A stretch of 64,000 nucleotides of DNA, taken from assembly GCF_026210795.1 (NCBI RefSeq), contig NC_089447.1:1118501-1182500 (forward strand), in the 5' to 3' direction. The notes beneath the pieces were generated by a model. It searched no databases. It saw only the letters and a program-made list of their open reading frames with translations, and was not told where the DNA came from. Both the position numbers and the translations under genes were made by a program. Every line of letters starts with the position of its first letter. Position 1 is the first letter of the stretch. Below, piece after piece: positions 10,234-20,962 of this stretch. This stretch comes from Rhizophagus irregularis. Lineage: Eukaryota > Glomeromycota > Glomeromycetes > Glomerales > Glomeraceae.

Positions 10234-11917
10234 ATGCAGCAAAATAAACAACTAAAGTATGGTTTAAATTTGTCTGTTAAAAAAACTTTACAAAGATCTA
10301 TATTTGATGAAGATGAAGATAATACTACAACAAAAGAAGTAAATTCAACAAGAAGAGTTAATAGAACTTTAATAAATAAAGACACTTCTTTAAGTAAATC
10401 TGTACAAGAACAACATAAAGCTGCTTTGGAGGAAGATCCTACAGTATTTTCTTACGATGAAGTTTATGACGATATGAAAAATGCTGAAAAAAAAACAATA
10501 CAAGCACTTAAAGGAATTAATAGCGCTTCTTCTAATAAGGTATTTTTATTATTTTTATTTATTTATTTTTATTTATTTATTTTTATTTTTTACTTTTTCT
10601 TTAAGGAAATTCTTTTAAAATTATATATATATATAAGGATTAATATGAAAATATATTTTTTTTTTAAATAAAGCCTAGATATGTAAATGATTTATTAAGA
10701 GCCTCAGAAATACGCAAACGTGATTATACTCTAGCGCAAGAACGTAAAATACAAAAAGAAAGAGAAGCTGAAGGAGATGAATTTGAAAATAAAGAAAAAT
10801 TTGTTACTCAAGCGTATGTAATTTTTTTAAATTTTTATATAAAATGTTTTAAATTAATTTCATATTAATCTAATTTCTTTTAAACAATAATAGATATAAA
10901 GTACAACAAGAAGAATTGAAGAAAGCTGAAGAAGAAGAGAAAAGACGAGGTAAGCAAAATCAGAAAATTTTTTAAGCATCTTTTGATATATACAGTCAAA
11001 CCTTTATATAACGATATGTCGGGACATATATGAAATTTTTAGAAAATATCGTTATATCAAAGTTATACCGATATTTATATGTCCTCACATATAGTGGGAA
11101 AATAAAATTTTATCGGTATAACAAGTTTTTAATAGTATATCGGTATATCGAATATCGGTATATCGAGGTTAGACTGTATATACATCTTTTGATATATATA
11201 TATACCTTTTGATATATATATATATATATTTATGTATCATAGAATTCAATATTTATAAATAATATTTTATTTATTAATTTACTTACCTCCTTTGCTGAAA
11301 AAATAGAAAAAGATGCAAATGGTTCAACAGATACGACAAAATTTTATCGTAATATATTGGATCAAGCTAGTACAGCAAAAACAGCAGCGATAGAAGCAAG
11401 TAGATCAGCATTATCATCTAATAAAAAAAGGACATTATCTGAAGATGGTGAATATAATAAACAAAAAACTGATAAAGAACTTGCAGAAGAAGCTCGTGCA
11501 TCTGGTAAAATTGTAATGTTAAATGATGACGATCAAATAGTAGATAAACGACAATTATTATCAGCAGGGCTAAATATATCCAAAAAGAAGAATTCTAGTT
11601 ATTCAACCTCATCATCTTCAAAAGATTATTATGATTCTAGATCTTATAATAGTAAAAGATTTGGTGAAAATGATAAATCAAAATATTATGAAGAAAAGCG
11701 TAGGCGTGAAAAACAAAGTCGTGAATTAGAAGAACAAATATTAAAAACTCAAAGGGAGAAGGAAGAAGAGGAAAGTAAGAAACAAGAAGAATTGGCAAAG
11801 AAATTCGCTAGAAAAGCTGATGAGAAAACAATTTCTGATGCTAAAGCGAGATATTTAGCAAGACAAAAAGAAAAAAAAGAATTGAAGAAATTAAAAATTG
11901 AAGAGGAAGAACTATAA
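10234..11917 (+). CDS. NSRP1: NSRP1-like nuclear speckle splicing regulator (CCDC55/DUF2040)
   Basis: In animals this family is a nuclear-speckle protein that binds splicing factors and changes alternative splice-site choice. Exons 10234-10539, 10674-10813, 10894-10949 and 11307-11917 join in frame to 370 residues. The N-terminus has LKYGLNLSVKK, then DPTVFSYDEVYDDM (about residue 69). The core after the first intron reads PRYVNDLLRASEIRKRD and EREAEGDEFENKEKFVTQAY, the hallmark DUF2040 order. TTKFYRNILDQA follows. The second half is basic and Ser/Glu/Lys-rich with coiled coil. The third intron (10950-11306) is long for this window because it holds a 184-bp pogo-like MITE. Confidence 0.88.
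10993..11176. mobile_element. pogo-like (Tc1/mariner superfamily) MITE in an NSRP1 intron
   Basis: The element starts CAGTCAAACCTTTATATAAC and ends with the complement of CAGTCTAACCTCGATATACC. Terminal inverted repeats of about 27 bp match at most positions and are flanked by TA on both sides (10991-10992, 11177-11178). CAGTC-AACCTCG-ATAACGA termini with TA duplication are typical of pogo/Tigger-related elements. The inside is non-coding and built from ATATCGGTATA motifs. Confidence 0.85.
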
Positions 11918-12418
11918 TAATAATACTTCATATTTTTTTTTTACTAAAAAGATTATTGATTATTTTATAATTTTTTTTTTTAATTCATAATCTAATTTAG
12001 GTTTATAAAGTAACAATAAAAAATTGGGACTATATAATGATCATTTTATTAGATTTTTATCCCGAATTTTTTTTCGTTATGGGAGTTTGTAAAATAAAAT
12101 AACTTTTCACGATATCTTTCTTTGTATCAGTATAGACTCTAGTAATTCTATTCTTCGATCAACATGTGCAAGTCATGTGAATCTCTTTCGACGATCAACT
12201 AGTCTTTATCATGTTTGATTTCCCAACGAAACACTGACTAAACGTTAATAGTAATTGTCACGATGGCCAACATTGTCACAGGGTTCAGCAAATTTAGAAA
12301 TCTATTGCACTAATTGTACTACCACAGCAATGGATAAATTTTTAAAGTTGCATGACATTAGTATTTGGATAACTATCCACCGTCACTTTCTTAATTCCCT
12401 CCAAAACATTTAAAAAAA
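11918..12418. other. Intergenic between NSRP1-like and RPI genes
   Basis: 500 bp that carries the 3' region of NSRP1 and the promoter of the isomerase gene. No additional gene or repeat is seen. Confidence 0.5.
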
Positions 12419-13388
12419 ATGCTCACATTAAGTGAAGCCAAGAAGTTAGCGGCATATAAAGCAGTAGATGAAAATATTACTAGTGAAAAAAAAATCATTG
12501 GGATAGGTTCAGGAAGTACTGTAGTATATGTAATAGAAAGAATAATACAACTCAAAGATTCGTTAAATAAAGAAAATATTTATATACCTACTAGTTTTCA
12601 AAGTAGATTATTAATTACCGAAGGTGGATTAAATTTGGGTGATATTGATACGTAAATATCAGAGCTTTAAAAAAAAAGTGTTTTTTTTCAGACATATGAG
12701 AGAAATAATTTCTTTTTTTTAATGTGAAGGTATCCAGAACTTGACGTGACAATTGATGGAGCTGATGAGGTAATGATAATTTCTTTTAAAAAGGAGGTTC
12801 TTAATTCTACTCATTGACAGTATATTGAGATTTAAGTACAGGGATTTGAATTCTTCTTTTGATATAATCACTTGTTAACTATAGGTCGATGAAAATTTGA
12901 ATGCGATCAAAGGAGGAGGAGCATGTCATCTTCGAGAGAAGTTAGTTGCAGAAGCGGCAAAGAAATTTATAATTGTAGCAGATTATTCTAAGCGTTCAAC
13001 TACGCTCGGTGAAAAAGTAAGTAAATTATTTTTTTTAAAAAAAAGGTTCTACTTTTTTATTTATATACGTAATTTTCTCTTCATTCCCTAGTGGAAACAA
13101 GGAGTACCAATTGAAGTTATTCCATTTGCATATCTACGAGTAATGAACTCGTTAAAAGTATTAGGATGTGAAAATCCTATTCTACGTATGGCAAAAGCAA
13201 AAGCAGGACCCGTTATAAGTGATAATGGTAATTTTGTTATTGATGCATACTTTGGATTAATTAAACAACCAAAAGAATTATTAGAAAAAATTAAATTATT
13301 AACTGGTGTGGTCGAAGTTGGATTATTTGTTAATATGGCAAAATGTGCATATTTTGGTAATGAAGATGGAAGTATTAGTATTACTTAA
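12419..13388 (+). CDS. RKI1: Ribose-5-phosphate isomerase A
   Basis: Interconverts ribose-5-phosphate and ribulose-5-phosphate in the non-oxidative pentose phosphate pathway (cytosol). Exons 12419-12651, 12730-12769, 12885-13016 and 13092-13388 give 233 residues, the usual RpiA size. Motifs in order: GIGSGSTV phosphate loop (about residue 29), [35 protein letters not shown] across exons 2-3 (catalytic Asp and Glu region), [10 protein letters not shown], and VEVIPFA-type EVIPFAY. The ending [21 protein letters not shown] is the standard C-terminus. It is convergent with the LisH-WD40 gene, with 88 bp between the stop codons. Confidence 0.95.
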
Positions 13389-13476
13389 GAGAAAGAAAAA
13401 TTATATTAAAATATGAATTTATTAAATAAAGAATATGATATTTAAATTATTTTTAATCTTTCTTAAAATATATTAA

Positions 13477-14933
13477 TTAATTGCCATTTAATTGACTATT
13501 ACTATTTGAATTAGTAGTATCATCAACACTCCAAATTTTAACTGTTTTATCAAAACCACAAGAAATTAATAAATCCCTATCTTGATCAAACCATATATCT
13601 CTAACAATATCTTTATGACCTATTAATTTATGTACAATAGATTTGGTGGTAACATCATAAACTCTGATAAAAGAATCTATACCAAAAGTAAAGAAATATT
13701 TTCCATTTGGATGCCAACAATGTCTTGGATTTGTTAATTTCCTATTAGGAATCACTTCTAAATCATAAAAATTATAAATTTGTTGAGAAGAATGAGTACG
13801 AAATAAAATTATTCTACCATTGTCATCATCAGTAGAAACCAATAAATATTTTCCCCGATTCCGCGGGGATGGAGAAATATCCATCGGAGTAAATGAAACC
13901 CAATCATCACCATTGCTGTTCATATTATATTTTTTATCACTAAAATTAGTTAAATTAATATAATGAAGGTAATTATCACCACGTACTCCTACAACTAAAT
14001 ATTGATTGTCAGGTAAAAAACACATTGATTCAATATTTCCACCAAATCTTGTCGAATGAATTTTATTATATTTTGGTAAAGGTGTATTTGGTGTTGAAGG
14101 AGTTAATGGAGTATAGGGACTTGTTGGTGATAAAATTGGATTACTTTCATCATTTACAACCTTATAAATATTAATTGTGTGATCATAAGATGCTGTTACG
14201 ATCATATTTCCATCGATTGAAAATCTTGCTCTAACAACATATTTTAAATGATCTTTAAAAGTTTGTAATACATCCAGAGTAGTAATATTTATTAATGCAC
14301 ATGTTGAATCCATTGATCCTGTTAACACTAAACGATGATAATTTGGATGAAAATCCATACAAAGTATTCCTCCTTTATGAATATTATTACAAACATTAAA
14401 TGTATCTCCCGTAAGTAATGATGTTAATCGAATAGATTTATCTGCTGATCCTGTGATTATAGTAGGAATTTCTGAGAATTGATATTCTCCATCACTAAAA
14501 TTTCTTATTGGAAGTGTTTGTGTGCGTACGCACAAAATATTATTATTATGAATTTGTGGAAATGATTCGCAAAGATATCGAGGAAATTTATTATCCCCTG
14601 GTGTAATCAAATAATCATCGATACTTCTATTATTTGTATTCGAGAAAAAAGAAGATAAAAGAGTGTTAATAAAAGAACCTGTTTTCAAAAGTTACTTTTC
14701 ATTATTTACCTTTCTAACGATATATTTTCAACATTAGATCGTAATTGATTAAATAAATAATCTTGAATGATGGTCGTTAATGGTTCATTAATTTGCTCAT
14801 TATCTTGTTCTTCTTCAATAATTTCTTTTGCTTCTTGACGAAAAGCTTCTAAAGCTGAAGTATAATTATGATTCTCTAAAAATTTTAATACCAAGATATG
14901 CGTAAGTGCTTGAGGATGAGAATTCGGAGACAT
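13477..14933 (-). CDS. LisH-WD40 repeat protein
   Basis: Two exons (14710-14933 and 13477-14626) joined across an 83-nt intron give 457 residues. The acceptor at 14627-14628 follows a clear polypyrimidine tract. The nearer AG at the end of AAAACAG would put exon 2 out of frame. The N-terminus is a LisH motif (LTHILVLKFLENHNYTSALEAF, shown here only in part). At least six WD40-type repeats follow, with endings such as GSADKSIRLT, GSMDSTCALI, ASYDHTINIYK, GIDSFIRVYD and GFDKTVKIWS. A Ser/Thr/Pro-rich loop (SPTSPYTPLTPSTPNTP) interrupts the blades. It resembles scaffold proteins but I cannot match it to a named family. Confidence 0.85.
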
Positions 14934-15497
14934 TTTTTTTTTTTAAAAAAAAATGAAATGTGTTTTATAAAACAGGGAGGAACTTTTCACTGTGGGAGAT
15001 AGTGAAAAAAGAAGTTTATAAGGATTTTTTTTTTATTTACAATTCCTAAAATATAAATAAAAAGTGAAACTTTTATTATAATTAAGAAAAGATTATCAAT
15101 TGTTAAATTTATTAAATCGTTGATTGTCGATTATCAATTGTTAAATTTATTAAATTTGTGATAATCGTTGATTGTTGCGATTTTTCCATCAATTCTATCA
15201 ATTTCTTTTTTTAGAAAATATAATAAAAATTTAATGTAAATGTACAATATGAGTTATCATTTGTATTAAAGTGAAATTTTGATACGTAATACACTAATAC
15301 GTGAAAATAATGCTATTTTATTTTCATATGGATAATATGCATAATAGGAATATTATACCTATTTATAGAAAAGTTAAAATTACTAAACTGCGTATTGCGT
15401 AATAAAATATATCCCGTTAATTCCCACAATAATCAGATCAGTTTTTTTCACTGCTGTGTTCCTAACTCTTCAGCAGCTTCTTTACCATTCCAATATA
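14934..15497. other. Divergent spacer between LisH-WD40 and the plus-strand Ras gene
   Basis: AT-rich. A phrase GATTATCAATTGTTAAATTTATTAAAT is duplicated in tandem at about 15089-15155. No gene is seen. Confidence 0.5.
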
Positions 15498-16798
15498 ATG
15501 TTATATAAGCTTGTTTTACTCGGGGCTAACGGGGTTGGCAAGGTATTATAATTTTAATTATTTTATTTTTAAAAAAGTAAATAATATATTATTTTTTATT
15601 TTTTCGTTATTTAGGCTGCTCTCACAATTCATGTTCGTCTTTAATATTAGACTTTTGAAGAATTAATTTTTTTTAAAAAAAAGTTGTAGTTACCTATGAA
15701 ATTTAATTTTTTTATTTTTATTTTTTATTTTTTTTTTATTTTTTTCCTATTTTTTACATGATAAATATTTAAACAGATATGCCTAAATCATTTCAGTGGT
15801 AGGTTTTGAAAGGAATTAATATATTAAATTGATCTCATCTTATTTGTTTATTAATTCGGGAATATTTATTTTATTGGTTATAGAGGTGTGTGTTTTCATC
15901 AATTAACCATTTATGAAATTCTACAGATATACGGTAGTATAAAGTTATTATTTGTTTGTCATCTAATCGATGCTATATTAATATTAGACATACGATCCAA
16001 CAATCGAAGATTCATATCGAAAGCAAGTTGTCATTGATGACCATCCCTGTATACTGGAAGTACTTCCCATAAAGGGTGCGCTATTTAATATTTAATTGTT
16101 GATTCATTTTTTTTAATAAACGAAACAAATGAACTTTATAAGAAGATATATATATATATATATAATTTGATATTTTATGTAATATATTTATAATAGTAAA
16201 TATCATTCTTATTATTGACAAAGATTTCTTTTTTATCTCTTTTGATTAAATTTAATAGGAGAGTATAATACATTACGTGATCAATGGATTAGGTAAATTT
16301 ATGTAACCATCGGTATTGCTAATGATATAAACCAATTAAATTATACATATTACTGAGGTGTCATTTATTTCAATCTACTTTTTTTATTGAAATATTGAAA
16401 TCATACTCAGAGACGGACAAGGGTTTCTTTTAGTCTATTCTATATCCGAACGTTCAACATTTGAACGGATAGAGCATTTCTGGGATCAAATCGCTCGTGT
16501 GAAAGGCACTGTTGATAATGTTCCAATTATGCTTGTTGGTAACAAATGTGATAAAATTACTGAACGCGAAGTCTCAAGAGAAGAAGGGATGAATATGGCA
16601 AGAAGACTTAATTGTGAATTTATTGAAAGTTCGGTATTGATGTGTGTAAATGTTGAGAGAGCATTTTATACAGTAGTTAGGATGATACGCACAAATAGAG
16701 ATAAAAAAGAAAATAATGAAAATGAAGTAATTATAAAGCCTGATCCTACGATTCTTTTACAAAAGAAAAAAGATCTTTTTTTCAAATTACTTAGTTAA
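15498..16798 (+). CDS. Ras-like protein with degenerate nucleotide-binding motifs (candidate pseudo-GTPase)
   Basis: Ras subfamily paralogue close to fungal Ras-2/RasB types. Exons 15498-15542, 15615-15632, 15777-15798, a 2-nt microexon 15884-15885, 15988-16075, 16259-16292 and 16411-16798 join to an open frame of 198 residues. Intact parts: switch I ([17 protein letters not shown]), [18 protein letters not shown] and G4 NKCD. Altered parts: the P-loop reads GANGVGKA (position 12 is Asn and the Mg-binding Ser/Thr is Ala), DTAGQ is replaced by PIKG with two residues fewer, and SAK reads SVL. The C-terminus is charged and ends KLLS, with no CaaX box. The frame is open throughout, so it may be a functional pseudo-GTPase or a young pseudogene; transcription is unknown. 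It lies inverted to its sister at 18818-20116. Confidence 0.75.
15884..15885 (+). other. Predicted 2-nt microexon (AG) in plus-strand Ras gene
   Basis: The local sequence is TTATAG-AG-GTGTGTG. The preceding exon ends in phase 1 at a strong donor (GTAGGT, 15799) and the next exon starts ACATACGAT in phase 0. Exactly two bases are therefore missing. AG supplies them and makes GAG (Glu). The minus-strand paralogue has the same arrangement. Confidence 0.65.
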
Positions 16799-18817
16799 TA
16801 ATAGTTTTCTTTATTCAAGTTATCATATTTTGAAATTTTTATTTTTTTGATCATGTATATAATACAATTGAATGATTTATTTTTATTTATAAAATTTACA
16901 AATCAAATTAAAAATATATAAATAAAACAACATCCCAAACTGGCTAGAATTAGCGAAATTTTCTACAACCAGGACTAACTGTTGAAATCTCGAATTCCTA
17001 TTTCTTCAAGGGATGAATCGGATGATCCAAAACATTCCTACATTATATTATCCATTGTCTTTACATCCATGTTGACAAGTTTAATTTGAATTTTTAGTCA
17101 TCTTTTGTGTCAAATTTTGCAACAGTTTATTTACATGTAGATATAACTAAATTTCGAATTTCGATAAGCATTTTAATTACAATTACCAAAAGTACCTCAG
17201 GGTCCTTGCATTTAATATCTTGAAAAATCTCTTTTTTTGCAAATTGGACGAGGTTCGGTTTCTTGAAGAGGCAAATAAAAGTATAAAAATATATTTATAC
17301 TTTTAAAAAAAATTTCTTCAGTATACTTTTTGTTCTATTCATCGTTCTAAATTATGATTCCAATGTTTGGTATGTACAGTATATGGTATTTAAATAAAAC
17401 ACTTCACCGCCTCTCAACACATGGGAGTTTACCGTATTTTGCCAGCTAAAAGAAAATAAAAAAAAAATAAAAATAAATAAATAAATAAAAGAAATAACAT
17501 CTAAACAATTACTAAATTTGTCCATTCAGTACTTCTATGCCTCCCAATCCCAACCCATGAAGTGCATCTGCTCCTGACTAATTGAAGTGTATCTGTTCAC
17601 CTTATTTCTTTCACTATCACGTGACTTCGATGGTCGTACAGTGACACCTCTCGCACTATATAAATTCTCTTTAAGTGCACGGCCAACTTCTTAATATTTT
17701 ACTTATATAAATGCACACCCTCTCTAAGTGCACATTCTACTATTTTTTTACTATGGTCCCACACTTAGAGAGGTGTCACTGTATATCAGTAATATATATA
17801 CAAATTATACTACAGAAATTTTAGAGACATATTTTTGTATCGATTTGCAGCGTGCAGTCGTGATGATTGGTTGCATTAGTAGCATATGGTTCGTTTGCAG
17901 AATTATGTTTTAATTAATTATTGTAGGAAGAGACTAAATAATTAAATTGTTTTTGTTTGATACTTAAATAAATATGTAGTTTTTCTTTTTACTATATTCA
18001 TAATCCCTATTTTTTCATTCTAAAAGAATAAATATAAGAATCAAAAAACATAAAAGGCCTATCCTATAATTTTCTAAGAAAAAAAGAAAAAGGATTTTTT
18101 CAGCTAACAATAATTCGATAATTTTCTAATTTATTTGAACACAAACAAAATATATGTATATAATATGATTTGTTTGCTTACACCTTCTACTATATTTAAA
18201 CAGCAATATATACAGCAATATATAATATTTATTTGTTTATTTATTTGTTTATTTATTCGCAAATCAAAGAATTTATAAATTTAAATTAAACAAATACTAA
18301 TTTATAAATTCAAATCAGTAATCTTTAGTTATTAAAGTGTATTAAAAGAATTCATCTTATTTTAAAATTCTAAACTCGTTAATAAATTGTAAATGATATC
18401 CTACATTTCTACTATTAATAATAATATGTAAGAATTTAATTTCCATAACAATTAAATGTAAAAATTATGTTAGATTATATGGCTTTCTATATATTTGAGA
18501 AGCATAAATATTGGTTAAATGATTCGAATTTATAGAATTTATTATTTAAAATATATGTAACTTCCAAAATAATATTAAAGTCTATTGGCTTCTATTATAG
18601 TTTAATTTATTAAAAAGGATTTAATTCACCTAACAAGTTGCTTTTTTTTTTAAAAAAAAAAATGTATATAAAAAGATTGGAATAAATAAAAATATTAAAA
18701 CAAATTTGTTAAGTATACATAAATCAATACAAATAATAAATAACACCAACACTTTTTACAGAAACCACTGGAAAATTAACGATAAAATTCAAGCTGATCT
18801 TTACACAGAAATTATTG
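16799..18817. other. Intergenic between the two Ras genes
   Basis: About 2 kb with no supported gene. It contains a pogo-like MITE (17639-17781) and a TTTATTTG-type simple repeat near 18225-18260. The 3' ends of the two Ras genes face each other across it. Confidence 0.5.
17639..17781. mobile_element. pogo-like MITE (143 bp)
   Basis: Left end CAGTGACACCTCTCGCACTA and right end the complement of CAGTGACACCTCTCTAAGTG, flanked by TA on both sides (17637-17638, 17782-17783). The interior repeats AAGTGCAC and GGCCAAC-like phrases and has no coding capacity. The termini differ from the element in the NSRP1 intron, so it is a second family with the same superfamily signature. Confidence 0.8.
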
Positions 18818-20116
18818 TTAGCTAAGTAATCTAGAAAAATTCATTTTCTTTTTTCTTAAAAAAATTATGGGATTAGGTCTTTTCGGCTTTTTAATTCTTA
18901 TGTTTATTCTTTTTTTCTTTCTTCTATATCCACCATCCCTATTTGCACGTATCATCCTAACTACTGTATAAAATGCTCTTTCAACATTCACACATGTCTT
19001 AGCCGAACTTTCAATAAATTCACATCTAAGTTTCCTTGCCATATTCATCCCTTCTTCTCTCGAAACTTCACGCTCAGTGATTTTGTCACATTTATTACCA
19101 ACAAGCATAAGTGGAACATTATCAGTATCCTTTACGCGAGTGATTTGATCTCGAAATCGTTCTACCCGTTCAAATGTTGAACGTGAAGATATAGAATAGA
19201 CCAAAAGAAACCCTTCTCCATCTCTAAAAAATAATTGAAATAAGTCACAGGTAAGTCTTGTTTGTACAATATTAGCAACTGAATATAATAACGTTTAATA
19301 AATTACTCATTCATGAAAATGACACCTCAGTTTACGATATAGATCGTTTAATTAACCATACCATCAAATAAAACAATATTTTGGTGACAGATTCACTATA
19401 ATAACTTTAACTATATCTATTTTTATCATCTTAATAAATTACCTAATCCACTGATCTCGTAAAGCAGTATATTCCTCTATAAATTTAATTAAGAATACAT
19501 ACATCAATAAATATTTATAATTAAATTAAATATTTCAAAATATGGAAATATCGTAAGATATGAACCTTGTCCAGCGGTATCCAGTACTTCTAATACACAG
19601 GGCTCGTCATCAATGATAACTTGTTTTCGATATGAGTCTTCAATTGTTGGATCGTATGTCTATATAAAATTATCAGTTAAGTATTTTGAATATTTGGAAA
19701 CAAATTTAAAATGTTTGAGTGATAAAACGCATACCTCTATAAATATAAAAATAAATTTCATGGGGGATAATTATAATTTTATTAGAATTAACTAATAGAC
19801 AAATAGATACTTCAATTGTTAAACTAACTCAATATTGTTCCCTTTTAGAAGTTTCGAACCTACCAACAAAATGATTTAGGCATAACTGTTAAATAAAGTA
19901 TTATTATTATACAAGGAAAATTTCATCATAAAAACGACTTTTAAAAAAAAAAATTAGACAAACTTGAATTGTGAGAGCACACTAATCAATGATAATAATA
20001 TTATTAATATTAAATTAGAATAAAATTTTATCAATTTCTTAAAAAAACGAATTTCTGAAATGTAATACCTTTCCAACACCACCATCCCCGAGCACAACAA
20101 GCTTATATAACATCAT
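18818..20116 (-). CDS. Ras-family GTPase (Ras-2/RasB type) without CaaX box
   Basis: Small GTPase of the fungal Ras subfamily. Exons, in order: 20069-20116, 19964-19981, 19864-19885, microexon 19735-19736, 19566-19659, 19443-19476, 18818-19223. They total 624 nt and 207 residues. Motifs: [31 protein letters not shown] (switch I), [42 protein letters not shown] and [14 protein letters not shown]. Two oddities: the P-loop ends GKC instead of GKS or GKT at the Mg-coordinating position, and the basic tail ([13 protein letters not shown]) ends SRLLS with no prenylation motif. Start: two adjacent ATGs (20116, 20113); the first is chosen. The full frame depends on the 2-nt microexon. Catalytic residues of switch II, including Gln61, are present. 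Confidence 0.82.
19735..19736 (-). other. Predicted 2-nt microexon (AG) in minus-strand Ras gene
   Basis: On the minus strand the intron between 19863 and 19660 contains TTTATAG-AG-GTATGCG. The upstream exon ends GTT G at donor GTAGGT and the downstream exon starts ACA TAC. Without two extra bases the frame breaks in the effector loop. AG gives GTT GAG ACA TAC, Val-Glu-Thr-Tyr, matching the fungal Ras consensus HFVETYDPT. Confidence 0.7.
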
Positions 20117-20962
20117 CTTGATATACTCTGTCGAAATGGCTTTAACTAAGGGTTATATTGAAAGGATTAATGAGGGGTTGGTGAAAGTCCTTCGGACAGG
20201 ACTGCGGGATGTTTCAAATGAAAAACAAAATGAGAGTATATTTGAAATATTGGGTTTGAAATAAAAAAAAAATAATAATTAAATTTGCGAAAAAACACCC
20301 AAGTACCATCTTTGACATCTACTGTGTGTATTTAATATCGCAAAGATCGGCTGGTAAATCTTTAATTGGTTCTTGGTGATCCCAAATTTAATTTTTTTAA
20401 TAGTGGGACATGTCATCAATTGTGATGACCAATTGTTTTGTTTATATAAATAAACCCTTGAAATTTAAAGATTTTACCGTAAAAATAAACCTTTGAGTTT
20501 GGCGATTTATTGACTCAATATTCTATAATTATTGTAATATGTTTTATTATCCTATAAATTTTATATAATACTAAATTATAATACAACTTCAAATACTGTA
20601 CTTTAGAACAATTAAGAGCGAAATCTCAGGACAACACTTGATAATCGTGTAACTGAAAAAATTTTCTGCAATATTGGGGAAGGAATTTATAATTTACATA
20701 TCATGGGATTGATGGAAATGGAAATTTTAAATATAAATATAAATATTATACATTTAATTTGATTTAGATATTTATGAAAGGACAAAAAATTATTTTTATA
20801 TCAATTTTGTAACTTCCAATAATTGAAGCTCGGATATTTTGAAATATGTAAATGACACATGCCAAGATTCAGATTTCACATGAAAAATTATTGATAAAAT
20901 TTGGCGGGAAGGTTAACAATTTTTTTTTTAAAAAAAAAAATTATATTTAACAAATAAGGTTT
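20117..20962. other. Intergenic between Ras and EEP hydrolase genes
   Basis: Contains the Ras promoter side and the 3' side of the EEP gene. Homopolymer T/A blocks near 20919-20941. No gene is supported. Confidence 0.5.

Noticed and set aside
11030-11212. 60-codon Tyr/Ile-rich plus frame
   Set aside because: Lies inside the pogo-like MITE and its flank within an NSRP1 intron.
14689-14709. Short 21-22 nt intron in the LisH-WD40 gene using the nearer AAAACAG acceptor
   Set aside because: Too short and out of frame; the acceptor at 14627-14628 with a polypyrimidine tract keeps the frame.
17728-17913. 61-codon plus-strand frame
   Set aside because: Starts inside the 17639-17781 MITE; no motif.
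19858-19885. Alternative weak donor GTTGGT that would make the minus-strand Ras frame continue without a microexon
   Set aside because: It would delete two switch I residues (HF-TYDPT), ignores the stronger GTAGGT donor kept in both paralogues, and offers no in-frame equivalent in the plus-strand copy.
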